Assembly (NCBI RefSeq): GCF_009932335.1
Contig: NZ_BLJF01000001.1
Location: forward strand, 3,410,001 to 3,474,000
Direction: 5' to 3'
DNA: 64,000 nucleotides
Origin: Pseudomonas asiatica
GTDB lineage: Bacteria; Pseudomonadota; Gammaproteobacteria; Pseudomonadales; Pseudomonadaceae
This document shows positions 9,753 through 18,682 of the stretch, piece after piece (within the stretch, counting starts at the first letter, position 1; each line of letters opens with the position of its first letter). The notes below the pieces were generated by a model. That model saw only the letters and a program-made list of their open reading frames with translations, had not been told where the DNA came from and did not search any database. Position numbers and translations under genes: made by a program.

Positions 9753-11171
9753 TTACTTGGCCACGCTACCAGCAGCCCCAAGGGCCTGCGCCTTGCGACG
9801 CGGCTTGACCATGTAGACCACGAACATGGCGAACAGCCACACCGGGATCGCATACACGGAAACCTGGATACCCGGGATCATCGCCATGATGCCCAGAATC
9901 AGCACCACGAACGCCAGGCAGATGTAGTTGCCATAGGGGTACCACAGCGCCTTGAACAGCGGCTTCTGGCCAGTGCGGTCCAGGTGCTGGCGGAACTTCA
10001 GGTGCGAGTAACTGATCATCGCCCAGTTGATCACCAGGGTAGCCACCACCAGCGACATCAGCAGCTCCAGCGCGTTTTGCGGCATCAGGTAGTTGAGCAG
10101 CACCGCGATCAGCGTCACGCCTGCCGACGCCAGGATCGAGCGCACCGGCACACCGCGGCTGTCGACCTTGGCCAGCGACGCCGGAGCGTCACCTTGTTCG
10201 GCCATGCCCAGCAGCATGCGGGCGTTGCAGTAGGTGCCGCTGTTGTACACCGACAGCGCTGCAGTCAGGACCACGAAGTTCAGCAGGTGCGCGGCCACGT
10301 CACTGCCCAGCAGCGAGAACACCTGCACGAACGGGCTGCTGCCATAGCTGCCACCGGAGGCATCGATGCTGGCGACCAGGTTGTCCCATGGGGTCAGCGA
10401 CAGCAGCACCACCAGGGCACCGACATAGAAGATCAGGATACGGTAGATGACCTGGTTGATCGCCTTGGGGATCACGGTCTTCGGCTTGTCGGCCTCGGCT
10501 GCGGTGAAGCCGAGCATTTCCAGGCCACCGAAGGAGAACATGATGAAGGCCAGGGCCATCACCAGCCCGCTGACACCGTTCGGGAAGAAGCCGCCGTGCG
10601 ACCACAGGTTGGCCACGGTTGCTTCCGGGCCGCCGCTGCCGCTGGTCAGCAGGTAGGCACCCAGGCCGATCATGCTGACGATGGCCACCACCTTGATGAT
10701 GGCAAACCAGAATTCGGCCTCACCGAAGAACTTCACGTTCATCAGGTTGATGGCGTTGATCAGCACGAAGAACGCTGCCGCTGTGACCCAGGTGGGGATC
10801 TCCGGCCACCAGTAGTGGACATACTTGCCGACCGCCGAAAGCTCCGACATGCCCACCAGGATGTACAGCACCCAGCAGTTCCAGCCCGACAGGAAGCCGG
10901 CGAAACCACCCCAGTAGGTGTGGGCGAAATGGCTGAACGAGCCGGCCACCGGCTCTTCGACGATCATTTCGCCGAGCTGGCGCATGATCATGAAGGCGAT
11001 GAAGCCGCAGATGGCGTAGCCAAGGATCATCGACGGGCCAGCGGATTTCATCACGCCTGCCGAGCCGAGGAACAGGCCGGTACCAATCGCACCGCCGAGG
11101 GCGATCAACTGGATATGGCGGTTCTTCAGGCCCCGCTTGAGCTCGCCTGAATGCATGTTTTGTCCACTCAT
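9753..11171 (-). CDS. aroP: Aromatic amino acid permease AroP
   Basis: A 472-residue APC-superfamily permease with 12 predicted membrane helices. The first helix carries the family signature GGAIGTGLFLGSAGVM, and helix 3 and the following loop (ELSAVGKYVHYWWPEIPTW) are AroP/PheP/CycA-like. It should import Phe, Tyr or Trp across the inner membrane. The start at 11171 is supported by AGGTGA eight bases upstream; 16 in-frame codons before it look spurious. In P. putida a second AroP lies near phhRAB as here. A 490-bp upstream region with a PhhR-like site and a small upstream frame suggests control by PhhR and possibly by its leader. Confidence 0.9.
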   Translation of the reverse strand: MSGQNMHSGELKRGLKNRHIQLIALGGAIGTGLFLGSAGVMKSAGPSMILGYAICGFIAFMIMRQLGEMIVEEPVAGSFSHFAHTYWGGFAGFLSGWNCWVLYILVGMSELSAVGKYVHYWWPEIPTWVTAAAFFVLINAINLMNVKFFGEAEFWFAIIKVVAIVSMIGLGAYLLTSGSGGPEATVANLWSHGGFFPNGVSGLVMALAFIMFSFGGLEMLGFTAAEADKPKTVIPKAINQVIYRILIFYVGALVVLLSLTPWDNLVASIDASGGSYGSSPFVQVFSLLGSDVAAHLLNFVVLTAALSVYNSGTYCNARMLLGMAEQGDAPASLAKVDSRGVPVRSILASAGVTLIAVLLNYLMPQNALELLMSLVVATLVINWAMISYSHLKFRQHLDRTGQKPLFKALWYPYGNYICLAFVVLILGIMAMIPGIQVSVYAIPVWLFAMFVVYMVKPRRKAQALGAAGSVAK

Positions 11172-11292
11172 GAACGAAGTCACCTGCATTGTTTTTATCT
11201 GTGACGGAATCGGACCCACCGCGCTCGTGGCGCAGCGGAATGGGCAAGGTGGTTACCTTGGGTTTCCTGACCTCAGGGGCCGCCGGAGCGGG

Positions 11293-11463
11293 TCAACCAG
11301 GCGTGATCAAGAGTGCGCGGTACGCAAAGGAGTCACAGGTAAAACGCGGCGCACTGTATACCCCTGCAAACGCGCAGGCGTCAACGCGTTGCATCGTTTC
11401 CTCGGGAAAAAACGCAGCGATCCTGTGGTGTGGGCCTTGAAAGGCGAAGTGATCGGCGTACAT
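11293..11463 (-). CDS. Possible upstream small ORF in the aroP leader, 56 aa
   Basis: ATG at 11463 follows GGAGG with 4-base spacing, and the frame runs 56 codons to TGA, ending 121 bases before the aroP start. The peptide is rich in aromatic and histidine residues (MYADHFAFQGPHH, IAAFFPEE, GVYSAPRF, DSFAYRALL). It matches no family I recognise. It may be a regulatory leader frame for aroP, a stand-alone small protein, or chance. Evidence is the ribosome binding site and position only. Confidence 0.35.
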   Translation of the reverse strand: MYADHFAFQGPHHRIAAFFPEETMQRVDACAFAGVYSAPRFTCDSFAYRALLITPG

Positions 11464-11662
11464 GGCGCCTCCATTTGTTGTTTTGTCAGCCTGGCTCTGT
11501 GGACAGGCTTTTGCACACGGCAATGGCGGCTATAACACCGTGGGGCGGGGCTTTGGGCAAGGGTGGGCGGGGCTTGGCTGGCTGTTTTGATGGGGAGTCG
11601 GCGGCAAGGTTTGTTTACACGATTCGACCTAATCTGAAATCCGGGCTGAAACCGACTACATT

Positions 11663-11680
11663 CGTACAATTTTCTTTACA
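11663..11680 (-). promoter_or_regulatory. Second PhhR-like box, upstream of aroP
   Basis: On the minus strand the site reads TGTAAAGAAAATTGTACG. It matches TGTAAA-N6-TTTACA in 6 of 6 and 4 of 6 positions, the same quality as the box at phhA. It lies about 490 bp upstream of aroP and 200 bp upstream of the small leader frame. Confidence 0.45.
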
Positions 11681-11730
11681 GGGTGGTTCGGGAACTTGCC
11701 AGTCGTCCGAAAATTCTTTTTGTTCAATAT

Positions 11731-11851
11731 CTTGGGGCCGCTTTGCGGCCCATCGCGACACAAGGCCGCTCCTACATGGACCGCGTCAATTTCAAATATT
11801 GCGCGGCCCTGTAGGAGCGGCCTTGTGTCGCGATGGGCTGCGCAGCAGCCG
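11731..11851. repeat. REP pair (GTAGGAGCGGCC type)
   Basis: Inverted arms contain GCGACACAAGGCCGCTCCTA and its complement, flanked by GGGGCCGC/GCTGCGCAGCAGCC. It lies between the aroP promoter side and the 3' end of rluB. Confidence 0.88.
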
Positions 11852-11867
11852 CAAATTCTCACAGCCA

Positions 11868-11895
11868 TAAAAAAACCAGCCCGAAGGCTGGTTCT
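11868..11895 (-). terminator. rluB intrinsic terminator
   Basis: On the minus strand the hairpin AACCAGCC-TTC-GGGCTGGTT is followed by TTTTTT. It starts about 20 bases after the rluB stop. Confidence 0.9.
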
Positions 11896-11914
11896 ATTTC
11901 AACGCAAAGGCCAA

Positions 11915-12982
11915 TCAGCCACGCGGTTTGCCGCGGCCACGCCCTGCCGGCTTGTCACCTTCAGGCTTGGCCGGACGCTTGCGCATCTCGCTCGGGCGTT
12001 CGGCCACGGTGCTGCCACGGCCGGTCTTGCGCGGGGCCTCTTCACGCGCCTGGCGCGCCGGGCGTTCGCCGGCAGCAGCACCTTCGTGGGCCGGGCGCAG
12101 GCTGCGCACGCGCTCGCCACGGCCCAGCGGGCGGGTCGATTTGCGCTGCAGGCGCTCCATCTTGTCCTTGGCCTTGAGCTTCATGGCTGGCAGCGCCACC
12201 GGCTGCAGGCCCACTTCAGCAGCGAGGATGTCGATTTCGCCCTGGGTCATTTCACGCCAGCGGCCCATCGGCAGGTCGGAGTTGAGGAACACCGGGCCGA
12301 AACGCACGCGCTTCAGGCGGCTGACCACCATGCCCTGGGACTCCCACAGGCGACGCACTTCACGGTTACGGCCTTCCATCACCACGCAGTGGTACCAGTG
12401 GTTGAAGCCTTCGCCACCGGGTGCCTTCTGGATGTCGGTGAACTTGGCCGGGCCATCTTCCAGCATCACGCCGGCCTTCAGGCGCTCGATCATCTCGTCG
12501 TCGACCTCACCACGCACACGTACCGCGTACTCACGGTCCATCTCGTAGGACGGGTGCATCAGGCGGTTGGCCAGTTCACCGTCGGTGGTGAACAGCAGCA
12601 GGCCGGTGGTGTTGATATCGAGGCGGCCGATGTTGATCCAGCGGCCTTCTTTCGGACGTGGCAGGCGGTCGAACACAGTCGGGCGGCCCTCCGGGTCGTC
12701 ACGGGTGCAGATTTCGCCATCGGGCTTGTTGTACATGATCACCCGGCGGGTGGCCTCGGCGGCCTCTTCGCGCTTGATCAGCTTGCCATCCACGGCAATG
12801 GCGTCGTGCAGGTCGACGCGCTGGCCGAGGGTGGCCTCGACGCCGTTGACCTTGATGCGGCCCTGGCTGATCCAGGCCTCGACGTCACGGCGCGAGCCAA
12901 CGCCAATGCGCGCCAGCACTTTCTGCAGCTTTTCGCCGGATGGAGGGGTGATCTCGGTATCTTGCAGGTCTTGCTCACTCAT
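11915..12982 (-). CDS. rluB: 23S rRNA pseudouridine synthase RluB
   Basis: A 355-residue RsuA/RluB/E/F-family enzyme. An N-terminal S4 RNA-binding domain (EKLQKVLARIGVGSRRDVEA, about 17-75) is followed by the catalytic domain. The catalytic aspartate is in GRLDINTTGLLLFT (near residue 118). E. coli RluB modifies U2605 of 23S rRNA. The C-terminal 100 residues are a basic Arg/Lys/Pro/Gly tail of low complexity, common in pseudomonad RluB. ATG 12982 is preceded by GGGAGGTGCCCAG. It follows scpB with 212 bp and one REP palindrome between, so it may be part of the same operon, with its own terminator at 11868-11895. Confidence 0.93.
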   Translation of the reverse strand: MSEQDLQDTEITPPSGEKLQKVLARIGVGSRRDVEAWISQGRIKVNGVEATLGQRVDLHDAIAVDGKLIKREEAAEATRRVIMYNKPDGEICTRDDPEGRPTVFDRLPRPKEGRWINIGRLDINTTGLLLFTTDGELANRLMHPSYEMDREYAVRVRGEVDDEMIERLKAGVMLEDGPAKFTDIQKAPGGEGFNHWYHCVVMEGRNREVRRLWESQGMVVSRLKRVRFGPVFLNSDLPMGRWREMTQGEIDILAAEVGLQPVALPAMKLKAKDKMERLQRKSTRPLGRGERVRSLRPAHEGAAAGERPARQAREEAPRKTGRGSTVAERPSEMRKRPAKPEGDKPAGRGRGKPRG

Positions 12983-13140
12983 CTGGGCACCTCCCGGTGT
13001 AGGAATGAAATAAGGGTTCTGGCGACGAACGCGCCAAAAGGCCGCGCATCATACGCGGTTCGGCGTGGGAACGCACTGGAGGGTAGAGGGTTTTGTGGGC
13101 TTTGCGAGGGGTTTCTGCCTAATGGTTATGTATTGGCATG

Positions 13141-13178
13141 GCCGGCCCTTTCGCGGGCACGCCCGCGAAAGGGCCGGT
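13141..13178. repeat. Single REP palindrome
   Basis: One palindrome with arms CCGGCCCTTTCGCGGGC and GCCCGCGAAAGGGCCGG lies between scpB and rluB. Unlike the others it is not paired with a second copy. Confidence 0.85.
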
Positions 13179-13194
13179 ACAGGCAACAAAGGAA

Positions 13195-13965
13195 TCAGGG
13201 CAGTGACTTGCCCTCTTCTTCCACCGAGGCCTCAGGCTCTTCCTCGCGCAAATCATCGAAATCGGTCTTCAGCCCCTCTTCCATGGCATCCAGCTCCACC
13301 AGCAGGCTACGGAAGCTGGTCTCCTCCTTCGGCTCGACAACCTCTTGCTCTTCCCCAAGGCTGGCATCCGCCAATGCCTGCAGGTGCGCCGGCACTGGCG
13401 CATCATCCGGGTCGAGCAGCGGCTCGGGCTCCATCTCCCGCAGCTCGGCCAGGGCCGGCAGCTCGTCCAAGCTCTTGAGGTTGAAATGGTCGAGAAACGC
13501 CTTGGTGGTGGCGAACATCGCCGGCCGCCCGGGCACTTCGCGGTAGCCGACCACGCGGATCCACTCGCGCTCCATCAGGGTCTTGATGATGTTGCTGTTC
13601 ACCGCCACGCCGCGCACATCCTCGATTTCGCCACGGGTGATGGGCTGGCGGTAGGCGATCAGGGCCAGGGTTTCCAGCAGCGCGCGCGAGTAGCGCTGCG
13701 GGCGTTCTTCCCACAGGCGCCCGACCCACGGCGCAAAGTCCTCGCGAATCTGCAGGCGGTAACCGCTGGCCACCTCCTTGAGCTCAAAGGCGCGGCCGTT
13801 GCACGATTTGCCCAGCAGCTCCAGCGCCTGCCTGAAGACCTTGGGCTCCGGTCGCTCGGCTTCCTCGAACAGTTCGTACAGGCGCTCCAGGGATTGCGGC
13901 TTGCCCGAAGCCAGCAGGAAAGCCTCGATCAGCGACGCCAGGTCGCGGGGTTCATTCAGGTTCAT
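13195..13965 (-). CDS. scpB: Segregation and condensation protein B
   Basis: A 256-residue ScpB, partner of ScpA in the SMC/MksB-type or SMC condensin accessory complex. Two winged-helix domains cover roughly 1-165; the signature RQPITRGEIEDVRGVAVNS is present. The last 90 residues are an acidic, low-complexity tail (EEEPEASVEEEGKSLP). ATG 13965 is chosen: it overlaps the 3' end of scpA by 14 bases, which implies coupled translation. Confidence 0.92.
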   Translation of the reverse strand: MNLNEPRDLASLIEAFLLASGKPQSLERLYELFEEAERPEPKVFRQALELLGKSCNGRAFELKEVASGYRLQIREDFAPWVGRLWEERPQRYSRALLETLALIAYRQPITRGEIEDVRGVAVNSNIIKTLMEREWIRVVGYREVPGRPAMFATTKAFLDHFNLKSLDELPALAELREMEPEPLLDPDDAPVPAHLQALADASLGEEQEVVEPKEETSFRSLLVELDAMEEGLKTDFDDLREEEPEASVEEEGKSLP

Positions 13966-14806
13966 CAGGGTCTTCAACAAGCGCCGGGCGAAGCCGCACG
14001 TGGATGGCGGCGAAGGGTTCATTCTGCACCAGTTCGATCAGCGATTCCTTCACCAGCTCGAGAATCGCCATGAACGTCACCACTACGCCCAGCTTGCCCT
14101 CCTCGGCGGCGAACAGCTCGACGAACGGCACGAAACCGCCACCCTTCAGGCGTTCCAGCACCTGGCTCATGCGTTCGCGGGTGGACAAGGTCTCGCGGGT
14201 GATCTGATGGCTTTCGAACAGGTCGTTGCGGCGCATCACCTCGGCCATCGACACCAGCAGCTCTTCCAGACTGACCTGGGGCAGCAGCTTGCGCACCTTG
14301 GCCTGCGGCGCCTCCAGGCGCGGCACCACCACCTCGCGGCCGACCCGTGGCAATTCATCGATACCTTCGGCGGCAGCCTTGAAGCGCTCGTACTCCTGCA
14401 GCCGGCGAATCAGTTCGGCGCGCGGGTCACCCTCCTCCTCCTCGACCTCGGCCGAGCGCGGCAGCAACATGCGCGACTTGATCTCGGCGAGCATGGCAGC
14501 CATCACCAGGTATTCGGCGGCCAGCTCCAGGCGCACGCTCTTCATCAGCTCCACGTAGCCCATGTACTGGCGGGTGATTTCCGCCACCGGAATGTCGAGG
14601 ATGTCGATGTTCTGCTTGCGGATCAGGTACAGCAACAGGTCCAGCGGGCCTTCGAAGGCTTCGAGGATGACTTCCAGAGCGTCCGGCGGGATGTACAGGT
14701 CCAGTGGCAGTTCGGTCAGGGCTTCGCCATAGACCAGTGCCAACTGCAGCTGCCGAGGCGTTTCGGCCTGTTCGGCCGGTGCCTCGGGCGTTTCCACCTG
14801 GCTCAC
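13952..14806 (-). CDS. scpA: Segregation and condensation protein A (kleisin)
   Basis: A 284-residue ScpA kleisin. After a variable 45-residue N-terminus comes the family core FEGPLDLLLYLIRKQNIDI, then AAEYLVMAAMLAEIKSRMLLP. The C-terminal winged helix that binds the SMC head is at about 210-280. The start is GTG at 14806, overlapping the yciO stop in the four bases GTGA, and the stop lies inside scpB, so yciO-scpA-scpB are translationally coupled. It acts in chromosome organisation and segregation. Confidence 0.93.
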   Translation of the reverse strand: MSQVETPEAPAEQAETPRQLQLALVYGEALTELPLDLYIPPDALEVILEAFEGPLDLLLYLIRKQNIDILDIPVAEITRQYMGYVELMKSVRLELAAEYLVMAAMLAEIKSRMLLPRSAEVEEEEGDPRAELIRRLQEYERFKAAAEGIDELPRVGREVVVPRLEAPQAKVRKLLPQVSLEELLVSMAEVMRRNDLFESHQITRETLSTRERMSQVLERLKGGGFVPFVELFAAEEGKLGVVVTFMAILELVKESLIELVQNEPFAAIHVRLRPALVEDPDEPE

Positions 14807-15432
14807 GCGTTGACCAGGAACGGCGTGGGGTCGCCGCAGCCTTCACGGACCAGTTCCGGTTCATCACCGGACAGGTCGATGATGGTCGATGCCTTGAGGT
14901 CACCGAAACCGCCGTCGATCACAAGGTCGACATGGTGCTCCAGGCGCTCGCGGATCTCGTAAGGGTCGGTCATCGGCTCGAAGTCGCCTGGCAGGATCAG
15001 GCTCACACTCATCAACGGCTCGCCCAGTTCGGCCAGCAGGGCCAGGGTAATGGCATGGGCCGGCACCCGTAGCCCGATGGTGCGCCGCTTATCGTGCAAC
15101 AGCAGGCGCGGCACTTCGCGCGTGCCGTTGAGGATGAACGTGTAAGGCCCCGGCACATGTGCCTTGAGCAGCCGGAAGGTGCCGGTATCGACCTTGGCGT
15201 ACAACCCCAACTGCGACATGTCGCAGCACATCAGGGTGAAGTTGTGCGTCTTGTCCAGCCCGCGCAGGCGCCGCACCCGTTCGATGGCCGCCTTGTCACC
15301 CATCTGGCAACCCAGTGCATAGGCCGAATCCGTCGGGTACACCACCACACCGCCCTTGCGGATAATCTCGACGGCCTGCTTGATCAGGCGCTGCTGCGGG
15401 TTCTCCGGATGAATCTGGAAAAATTGGCTCAC
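14803..15432 (-). CDS. yciO: YciO, Sua5/TsaC-like protein
   Basis: A 209-residue Sua5/YciO/YrdC-family protein. Motifs: KGGVVVYPTDSAYALGCQ at the N-terminus, KTHNFTLMC, and RTIGLRVPAH. It is the YciO subgroup: TsaC itself makes threonylcarbamoyl-AMP for tRNA t6A, while YciO has a weaker or unclear related activity. The start is GTG at 15432, supported by AGGACGAC upstream and 13 bp after the rnm stop; the ATG at 15468 would overlap rnm. Its place between rnm and scpA is a conserved cluster. Confidence 0.88.
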   Translation of the reverse strand: MSQFFQIHPENPQQRLIKQAVEIIRKGGVVVYPTDSAYALGCQMGDKAAIERVRRLRGLDKTHNFTLMCCDMSQLGLYAKVDTGTFRLLKAHVPGPYTFILNGTREVPRLLLHDKRRTIGLRVPAHAITLALLAELGEPLMSVSLILPGDFEPMTDPYEIRERLEHHVDLVIDGGFGDLKASTIIDLSGDEPELVREGCGDPTPFLVNA

Positions 15433-15445
15433 GTAGTCGTCCTGT

Positions 15446-16306
15446 TCATACCGCCAAAGGCTGTTCATGGCTGAATCGGCGCCACAGAGGTGGCAGGTCC
15501 TCGGGCAAAGGCCGGTAGGCACCGATCTCGCCCCAGGTGCCGGGGCCGTGGAAGTCACTGCCAGCGCTTGCCAGCAGGCCGAACTCACGGGTGAGGATGG
15601 ACATGGTGCCCACCTGCTCGGCAGGCATCATCCCGTTGACCACTTCAAGCGCCTGCCCGCCTGCCTGAATATAGTCGGCAATCAGCCTTCTGCGCTTGCT
15701 GCGGGTCAGATCGTAGTGCATGGGATGCGCCAGGCTCACCCAAGCGTTGGACTGGCGCAGGGTCGCGACGGTTTCATCAAGGGTCGGCCAGTGCTGCTTG
15801 ACGTCCCCCAGCTTGCCGGCGCCCAGCCATTTGCGAAACGCCTCGCCGCGATCCTTGACGTGCCCGGCACGCACCAGGTACTCGGCAAAATGCGGGCGCG
15901 CCGGGGCGTTGCCGCTATCGCCCAGTTCGTGCTGCACGGCGCGAGCACCGTCGAGGGTATCGGGCATGCCCTTGGCCGCCAGCCGTTTGTCGATTTCTTC
16001 GGCGCGCAGCCAGCGGCCACGGTGCAGCGCTTCGATCGCCGCCAGCAGGGGCGGTGCGTCGAGCGGGAAGTCATAGCCCAGCACATGGATGGTCGCGCCA
16101 CCCCAGGTGCACGACAGCTCCACCCCGCTGACCCAGTGCATGCCCTTGTCGCGGCACGCCTGGCGCGCCTCGGGCAGGCCTTCGATGGTGTCATGGTCGG
16201 TCAGTGCCAGCGTTTGCACCCCATGCTCATGGGCCCGGGCGACCAGTGTCGAAGGCGACAGGGCGCCGTCGGAGGCCGTGCTGTGACAGTGCAGATCAAC
16301 ATTCAT
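15446..16306 (-). CDS. rnm: RNase AM, PHP-domain 5'-3' exoribonuclease (YciV/TrpH)
   Basis: A 286-residue PHP-family metal-dependent phosphoesterase. Metal-binding motifs are visible: [11 protein letters not shown] at 4-14, [17 protein letters not shown], and SDFHGPG toward the C-terminus. In E. coli the homologue YciV (RNase AM) trims the 5' ends of rRNAs and degrades short RNA oligonucleotides and 3',5'-bisphosphonucleotides. ATG 16306 is divergent from yciB with 67 bp between. It heads the operon rnm-yciO-scpA-scpB. Confidence 0.9.
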   Translation of the reverse strand: MNVDLHCHSTASDGALSPSTLVARAHEHGVQTLALTDHDTIEGLPEARQACRDKGMHWVSGVELSCTWGGATIHVLGYDFPLDAPPLLAAIEALHRGRWLRAEEIDKRLAAKGMPDTLDGARAVQHELGDSGNAPARPHFAEYLVRAGHVKDRGEAFRKWLGAGKLGDVKQHWPTLDETVATLRQSNAWVSLAHPMHYDLTRSKRRRLIADYIQAGGQALEVVNGMMPAEQVGTMSILTREFGLLASAGSDFHGPGTWGEIGAYRPLPEDLPPLWRRFSHEQPLAV

Positions 16307-16373
16307 GGAGGAGCGCTTTCGCTGGAATCGATGTTTGTTATTATGCCGTCACATCCCGATTCTGGCTGCCATT

Positions 16374-16967
16374 GTGAAACAATTCATCGATTTCATCCCG
16401 CTGCTGCTGTTCTTCATCGTCTACAAGCTCGACCCGCGCCCCATGGAAGTCGCCGGCCACAGCTTCGAATTCGGCGGCATCTACAGCGCCACGGCCATGC
16501 TGATCATCAGCTCGCTGGTGGTCTACGGCGCGCTGTTCCTGCGCCAGCGCAAGCTGGAAAAGGGCCAGTGGCTCACCCTGGTGGCCTGCCTGGTGTTCGG
16601 CGGCCTGACCCTGACCTTCCACAGCGAAACCTTCCTCAAGTGGAAGGCACCGGTGGTGAACTGGCTGTTCGCCCTGGGCTTCGCCGGCAGCCACTTCATC
16701 GGCGACCGGGTGCTGATCAAGCGCATCATGGGCCACGCCCTGAGCCTGCCCGATGCCATCTGGACCCGCCTGAACCTGGCCTGGATCGGCTTCTTCCTGT
16801 TCTGTGGCGCGGCCAACCTGTTCGTCGCCTTCACCTTCCAGGACTTCTGGGTCGACTTCAAGGTGTTCGGCAGCCTGGGCATGACCGTGATGTTCCTGGT
16901 AGCGCAGGGCGTGTACCTGTCGCGCCACCTGCACGACGACCCTTCTACCTCCAAACCCAAGGATTGA
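16374..16967 (+). CDS. yciB: Inner membrane septation protein YciB/IspZ
   Basis: A 197-residue YciB-family protein with about five membrane helices. The N-terminal [16 protein letters not shown] is the family hallmark. It is implicated in envelope integrity, cell division and intracellular septation. The start is GTG at 16374; upstream in-frame codons from 16305 overlap the rnm start region and are unlikely to be translated. yciI begins one base after its stop, so both are one operon. Confidence 0.92.
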   Translation: MKQFIDFIPLLLFFIVYKLDPRPMEVAGHSFEFGGIYSATAMLIISSLVVYGALFLRQRKLEKGQWLTLVACLVFGGLTLTFHSETFLKWKAPVVNWLFALGFAGSHFIGDRVLIKRIMGHALSLPDAIWTRLNLAWIGFFLFCGAANLFVAFTFQDFWVDFKVFGSLGMTVMFLVAQGVYLSRHLHDDPSTSKPKD

Positions 16968-16968
16968 C

Positions 16969-17268
16969 ATGCTCTACGCCATCATCGCCAGCGACGTCGC
17001 AAACTCCCTGGAAAAGCGCCTGGCTGCCCGCCCGGCGCACATCGAACGCCTGCAGCAGCTGAAGGCCGAGGGCCGCGTGGTACTGGCCGGCCCGCACCCG
17101 GCCATCGACAGCAACGACCCTGGCGAAGCGGGTTTCAGCGGTAGCCTGATCGTTGCCGAGTTCGACTCCCTCGCCGCGGCGCAAGCCTGGGCCGATGCCG
17201 ACCCCTACATTGCCGCGGGCGTGTACGACAAGGTGGTGGTCAAGCCGTTCAAGCAAGTGCTGCCTTGA
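16969..17268 (+). CDS. yciI: YciI family protein
   Basis: A 99-residue YciI-family protein with a ferredoxin-like fold. It contains the conserved histidine in [11 protein letters not shown] and the conserved ADPY near the C-terminus. The biochemical function in Pseudomonas is not established; the family includes dienelactone-dehydratase-like and chlorohydrolase-like members. It is placed one base after yciB, and the pair yciB-yciI is conserved in gammaproteobacteria. Confidence 0.9.
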   Translation: MLYAIIASDVANSLEKRLAARPAHIERLQQLKAEGRVVLAGPHPAIDSNDPGEAGFSGSLIVAEFDSLAAAQAWADADPYIAAGVYDKVVVKPFKQVLP

Positions 17269-17274
17269 TCTGAG

Positions 17275-17384
17275 ACCGCGTGGGCTTCTTCGCGGATAAA
17301 CCCGCTCCCACAGAGACGGCGCAGGCTTCAAGCTTGCACTGCTCCTGTAGGAGCGGGTTTACCCGCGAAGAAGGCCACGCGGTA
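17275..17384. repeat. REP pair (GGTTTACCCGCGAAGAAGGCC type)
   Basis: Inverted arms ACCGCGTGGGCTTCTTCGCG and its near-complement end at 17383. It lies between the tandem genes yciI and the response regulator. Confidence 0.88.
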
Positions 17385-17472
17385 CCAGCAGTTATACTGT
17401 TGCCATCAGTCTGCGGTATCTTTGCCACTGGCGGGCCGAATAGCCGCCGTCAATGGTTGAATTGAGTGAGTC

Positions 17473-18150
17473 ATGAGCGAGCTGTTACTGATAGATGATG
17501 ACCAGGAGCTGTGCGAGCTGCTCGGCAGCTGGCTGACCCAGGAAGGGTTTACCGTGCGCGCCTGCCACGATGGCCAGAGCGCACGCCAGGCCTTGGCCAC
17601 GCATGCCCCGGCGGCCGTGGTGCTGGACGTGATGCTGCCCGACGGCAGTGGCCTGGAACTGCTCAAGCAGTTGCGCAGCGAGCATGCCGAACTGCCGGTA
17701 CTGATGCTCTCGGCCCGCGGCGAGCCGCTGGACCGCATTCTCGGCCTGGAACTGGGCGCCGACGACTACCTGGCCAAACCTTGCGACCCGCGTGAACTCA
17801 CCGCTCGCCTGCGTGCCGTGCTGCGCCGCAGCCACCCCACCGCCACCACCAGCCAGGTGGAGCTGGGCGACCTGGTCTACAGCCCTGCCCGTGGCGTGGC
17901 CAGCATCGATGGCCGTGAAATGACCCTGACCCTGTCCGAAAGCCGCATTCTGGAAGCGCTGCTGCGCCAACCCGGCGAGCCGCTGGACAAGCAGGAACTG
18001 GCGCAGATCAGCCTGGGCCGCAAGCTGACCCTGTACGACCGCAGCCTGGACATGCACGTCAGTAACCTGCGCAAGAAGATCGGCCCCCACGCCGATGGCC
18101 GGCCACGCATCGTCGCCCTGCGCAGCCGTGGCTATTACTACTGCCTCTGA
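17473..18150 (+). CDS. OmpR-family response regulator, CpxR-like
   Basis: A 225-residue response regulator. The receiver domain spans 1-118, with acidic pocket Asp8-Asp10, phosphoacceptor Asp52 in VVLDVMLPDGSG and the conserved lysine in YLAKPCDP. The C-terminal winged helix (DRSLDMHVSNLRKKIG, then RGYYY) is OmpR/PhoB type. With a Spy/CpxP-like protein and a CpxA-like kinase downstream it forms a Cpx-like envelope stress system. A GTAAA-N6-GTAAA repeat just after its stop is a likely binding site. Confidence 0.9.
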   Translation: MSELLLIDDDQELCELLGSWLTQEGFTVRACHDGQSARQALATHAPAAVVLDVMLPDGSGLELLKQLRSEHAELPVLMLSARGEPLDRILGLELGADDYLAKPCDPRELTARLRAVLRRSHPTATTSQVELGDLVYSPARGVASIDGREMTLTLSESRILEALLRQPGEPLDKQELAQISLGRKLTLYDRSLDMHVSNLRKKIGPHADGRPRIVALRSRGYYYCL

Positions 18151-18154
18151 ACAT

Positions 18155-18172
18155 CTTTACCGAGCCTTTACC
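18155..18172 (-). promoter_or_regulatory. Candidate CpxR-type box ahead of the spy-like gene
   Basis: A direct repeat CTTTACC-N4-CTTTACC reads on the minus strand as GGTAAAGGCTCGGTAAAG, fitting the E. coli CpxR pattern GTAAA-N4-8-GTAAA with 11-bp periodicity. It lies about 80 bp upstream of the spy-like start. Confidence 0.55.
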
Positions 18173-18251
18173 ATCCGCTGACCGCGCTTGACGGTGATCT
18201 CCCTAGACTGTGCTCATCCGGTAACCACCGGCCCATGAAAGGAGAGACACC

Positions 18252-18668
18252 ATGCGCAAGACCCTTATCGCCCTGATGTTCGCCGCCGCCCTGCCGACCG
18301 TGGCCATGGCCATGCCTGAAGGCGGCATGCGCCACGACGGCCCACATCATCGCGGTGATGCGCCTTTCCACCAGCTGGACCTGAGCCGTGACCAGCGCCA
18401 GCAGATCGGCAAGCTGATGGGCGAGCAGATGAAACAGCGCCGCGACATTACCGAGCGCTACCTGTCCAAACTGCCGGCCGCCGACCAGAAGGCGATGAAG
18501 GACGAACTGCAGGCCAACCGCGACAAGACCGACAGCGCGGTCCGCGCCCTGCTCAAGCCTGAGCAGCAGAAGAAGTTCGACGAACTGCAGAAGGAACGCG
18601 CCGCACAGAAAGCCGAGTGGCAGGAGTTCCAGGCCTGGAAAGCTGAAAAAGGCAACAAGGCCCAGTAA
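18252..18668 (+). CDS. Spy/CpxP-like periplasmic protein (LTXXQ family)
   Basis: A 138-residue protein with a signal peptide (cleavage after VAMA, about residue 20). A His-rich segment GGMRHDGPHHRGD precedes a long charged alpha-helical part with LSRDQRQQIGKLMGEQMKQ, the degenerate LTxxQ motif of Spy/CpxP chaperones, repeated as LKPEQQKKF. The likely role is periplasmic chaperone or sensor accessory, possibly metal-responsive through the histidines. A ribosome binding site AAGGAGAG precedes ATG. It sits between its regulator and kinase genes, with a terminator after it. Confidence 0.87.
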   Translation: MRKTLIALMFAAALPTVAMAMPEGGMRHDGPHHRGDAPFHQLDLSRDQRQQIGKLMGEQMKQRRDITERYLSKLPAADQKAMKDELQANRDKTDSAVRALLKPEQQKKFDELQKERAAQKAEWQEFQAWKAEKGNKAQ

Positions 18669-18682
18669 GCTGTCCGCCCGAT

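Noticed and set aside
9732..11150. 472-codon open frame on the plus strand
   Set aside because: It is antisense to aroP and composed of low-complexity His/Gln/Arg-rich sequence typical of an antisense frame.
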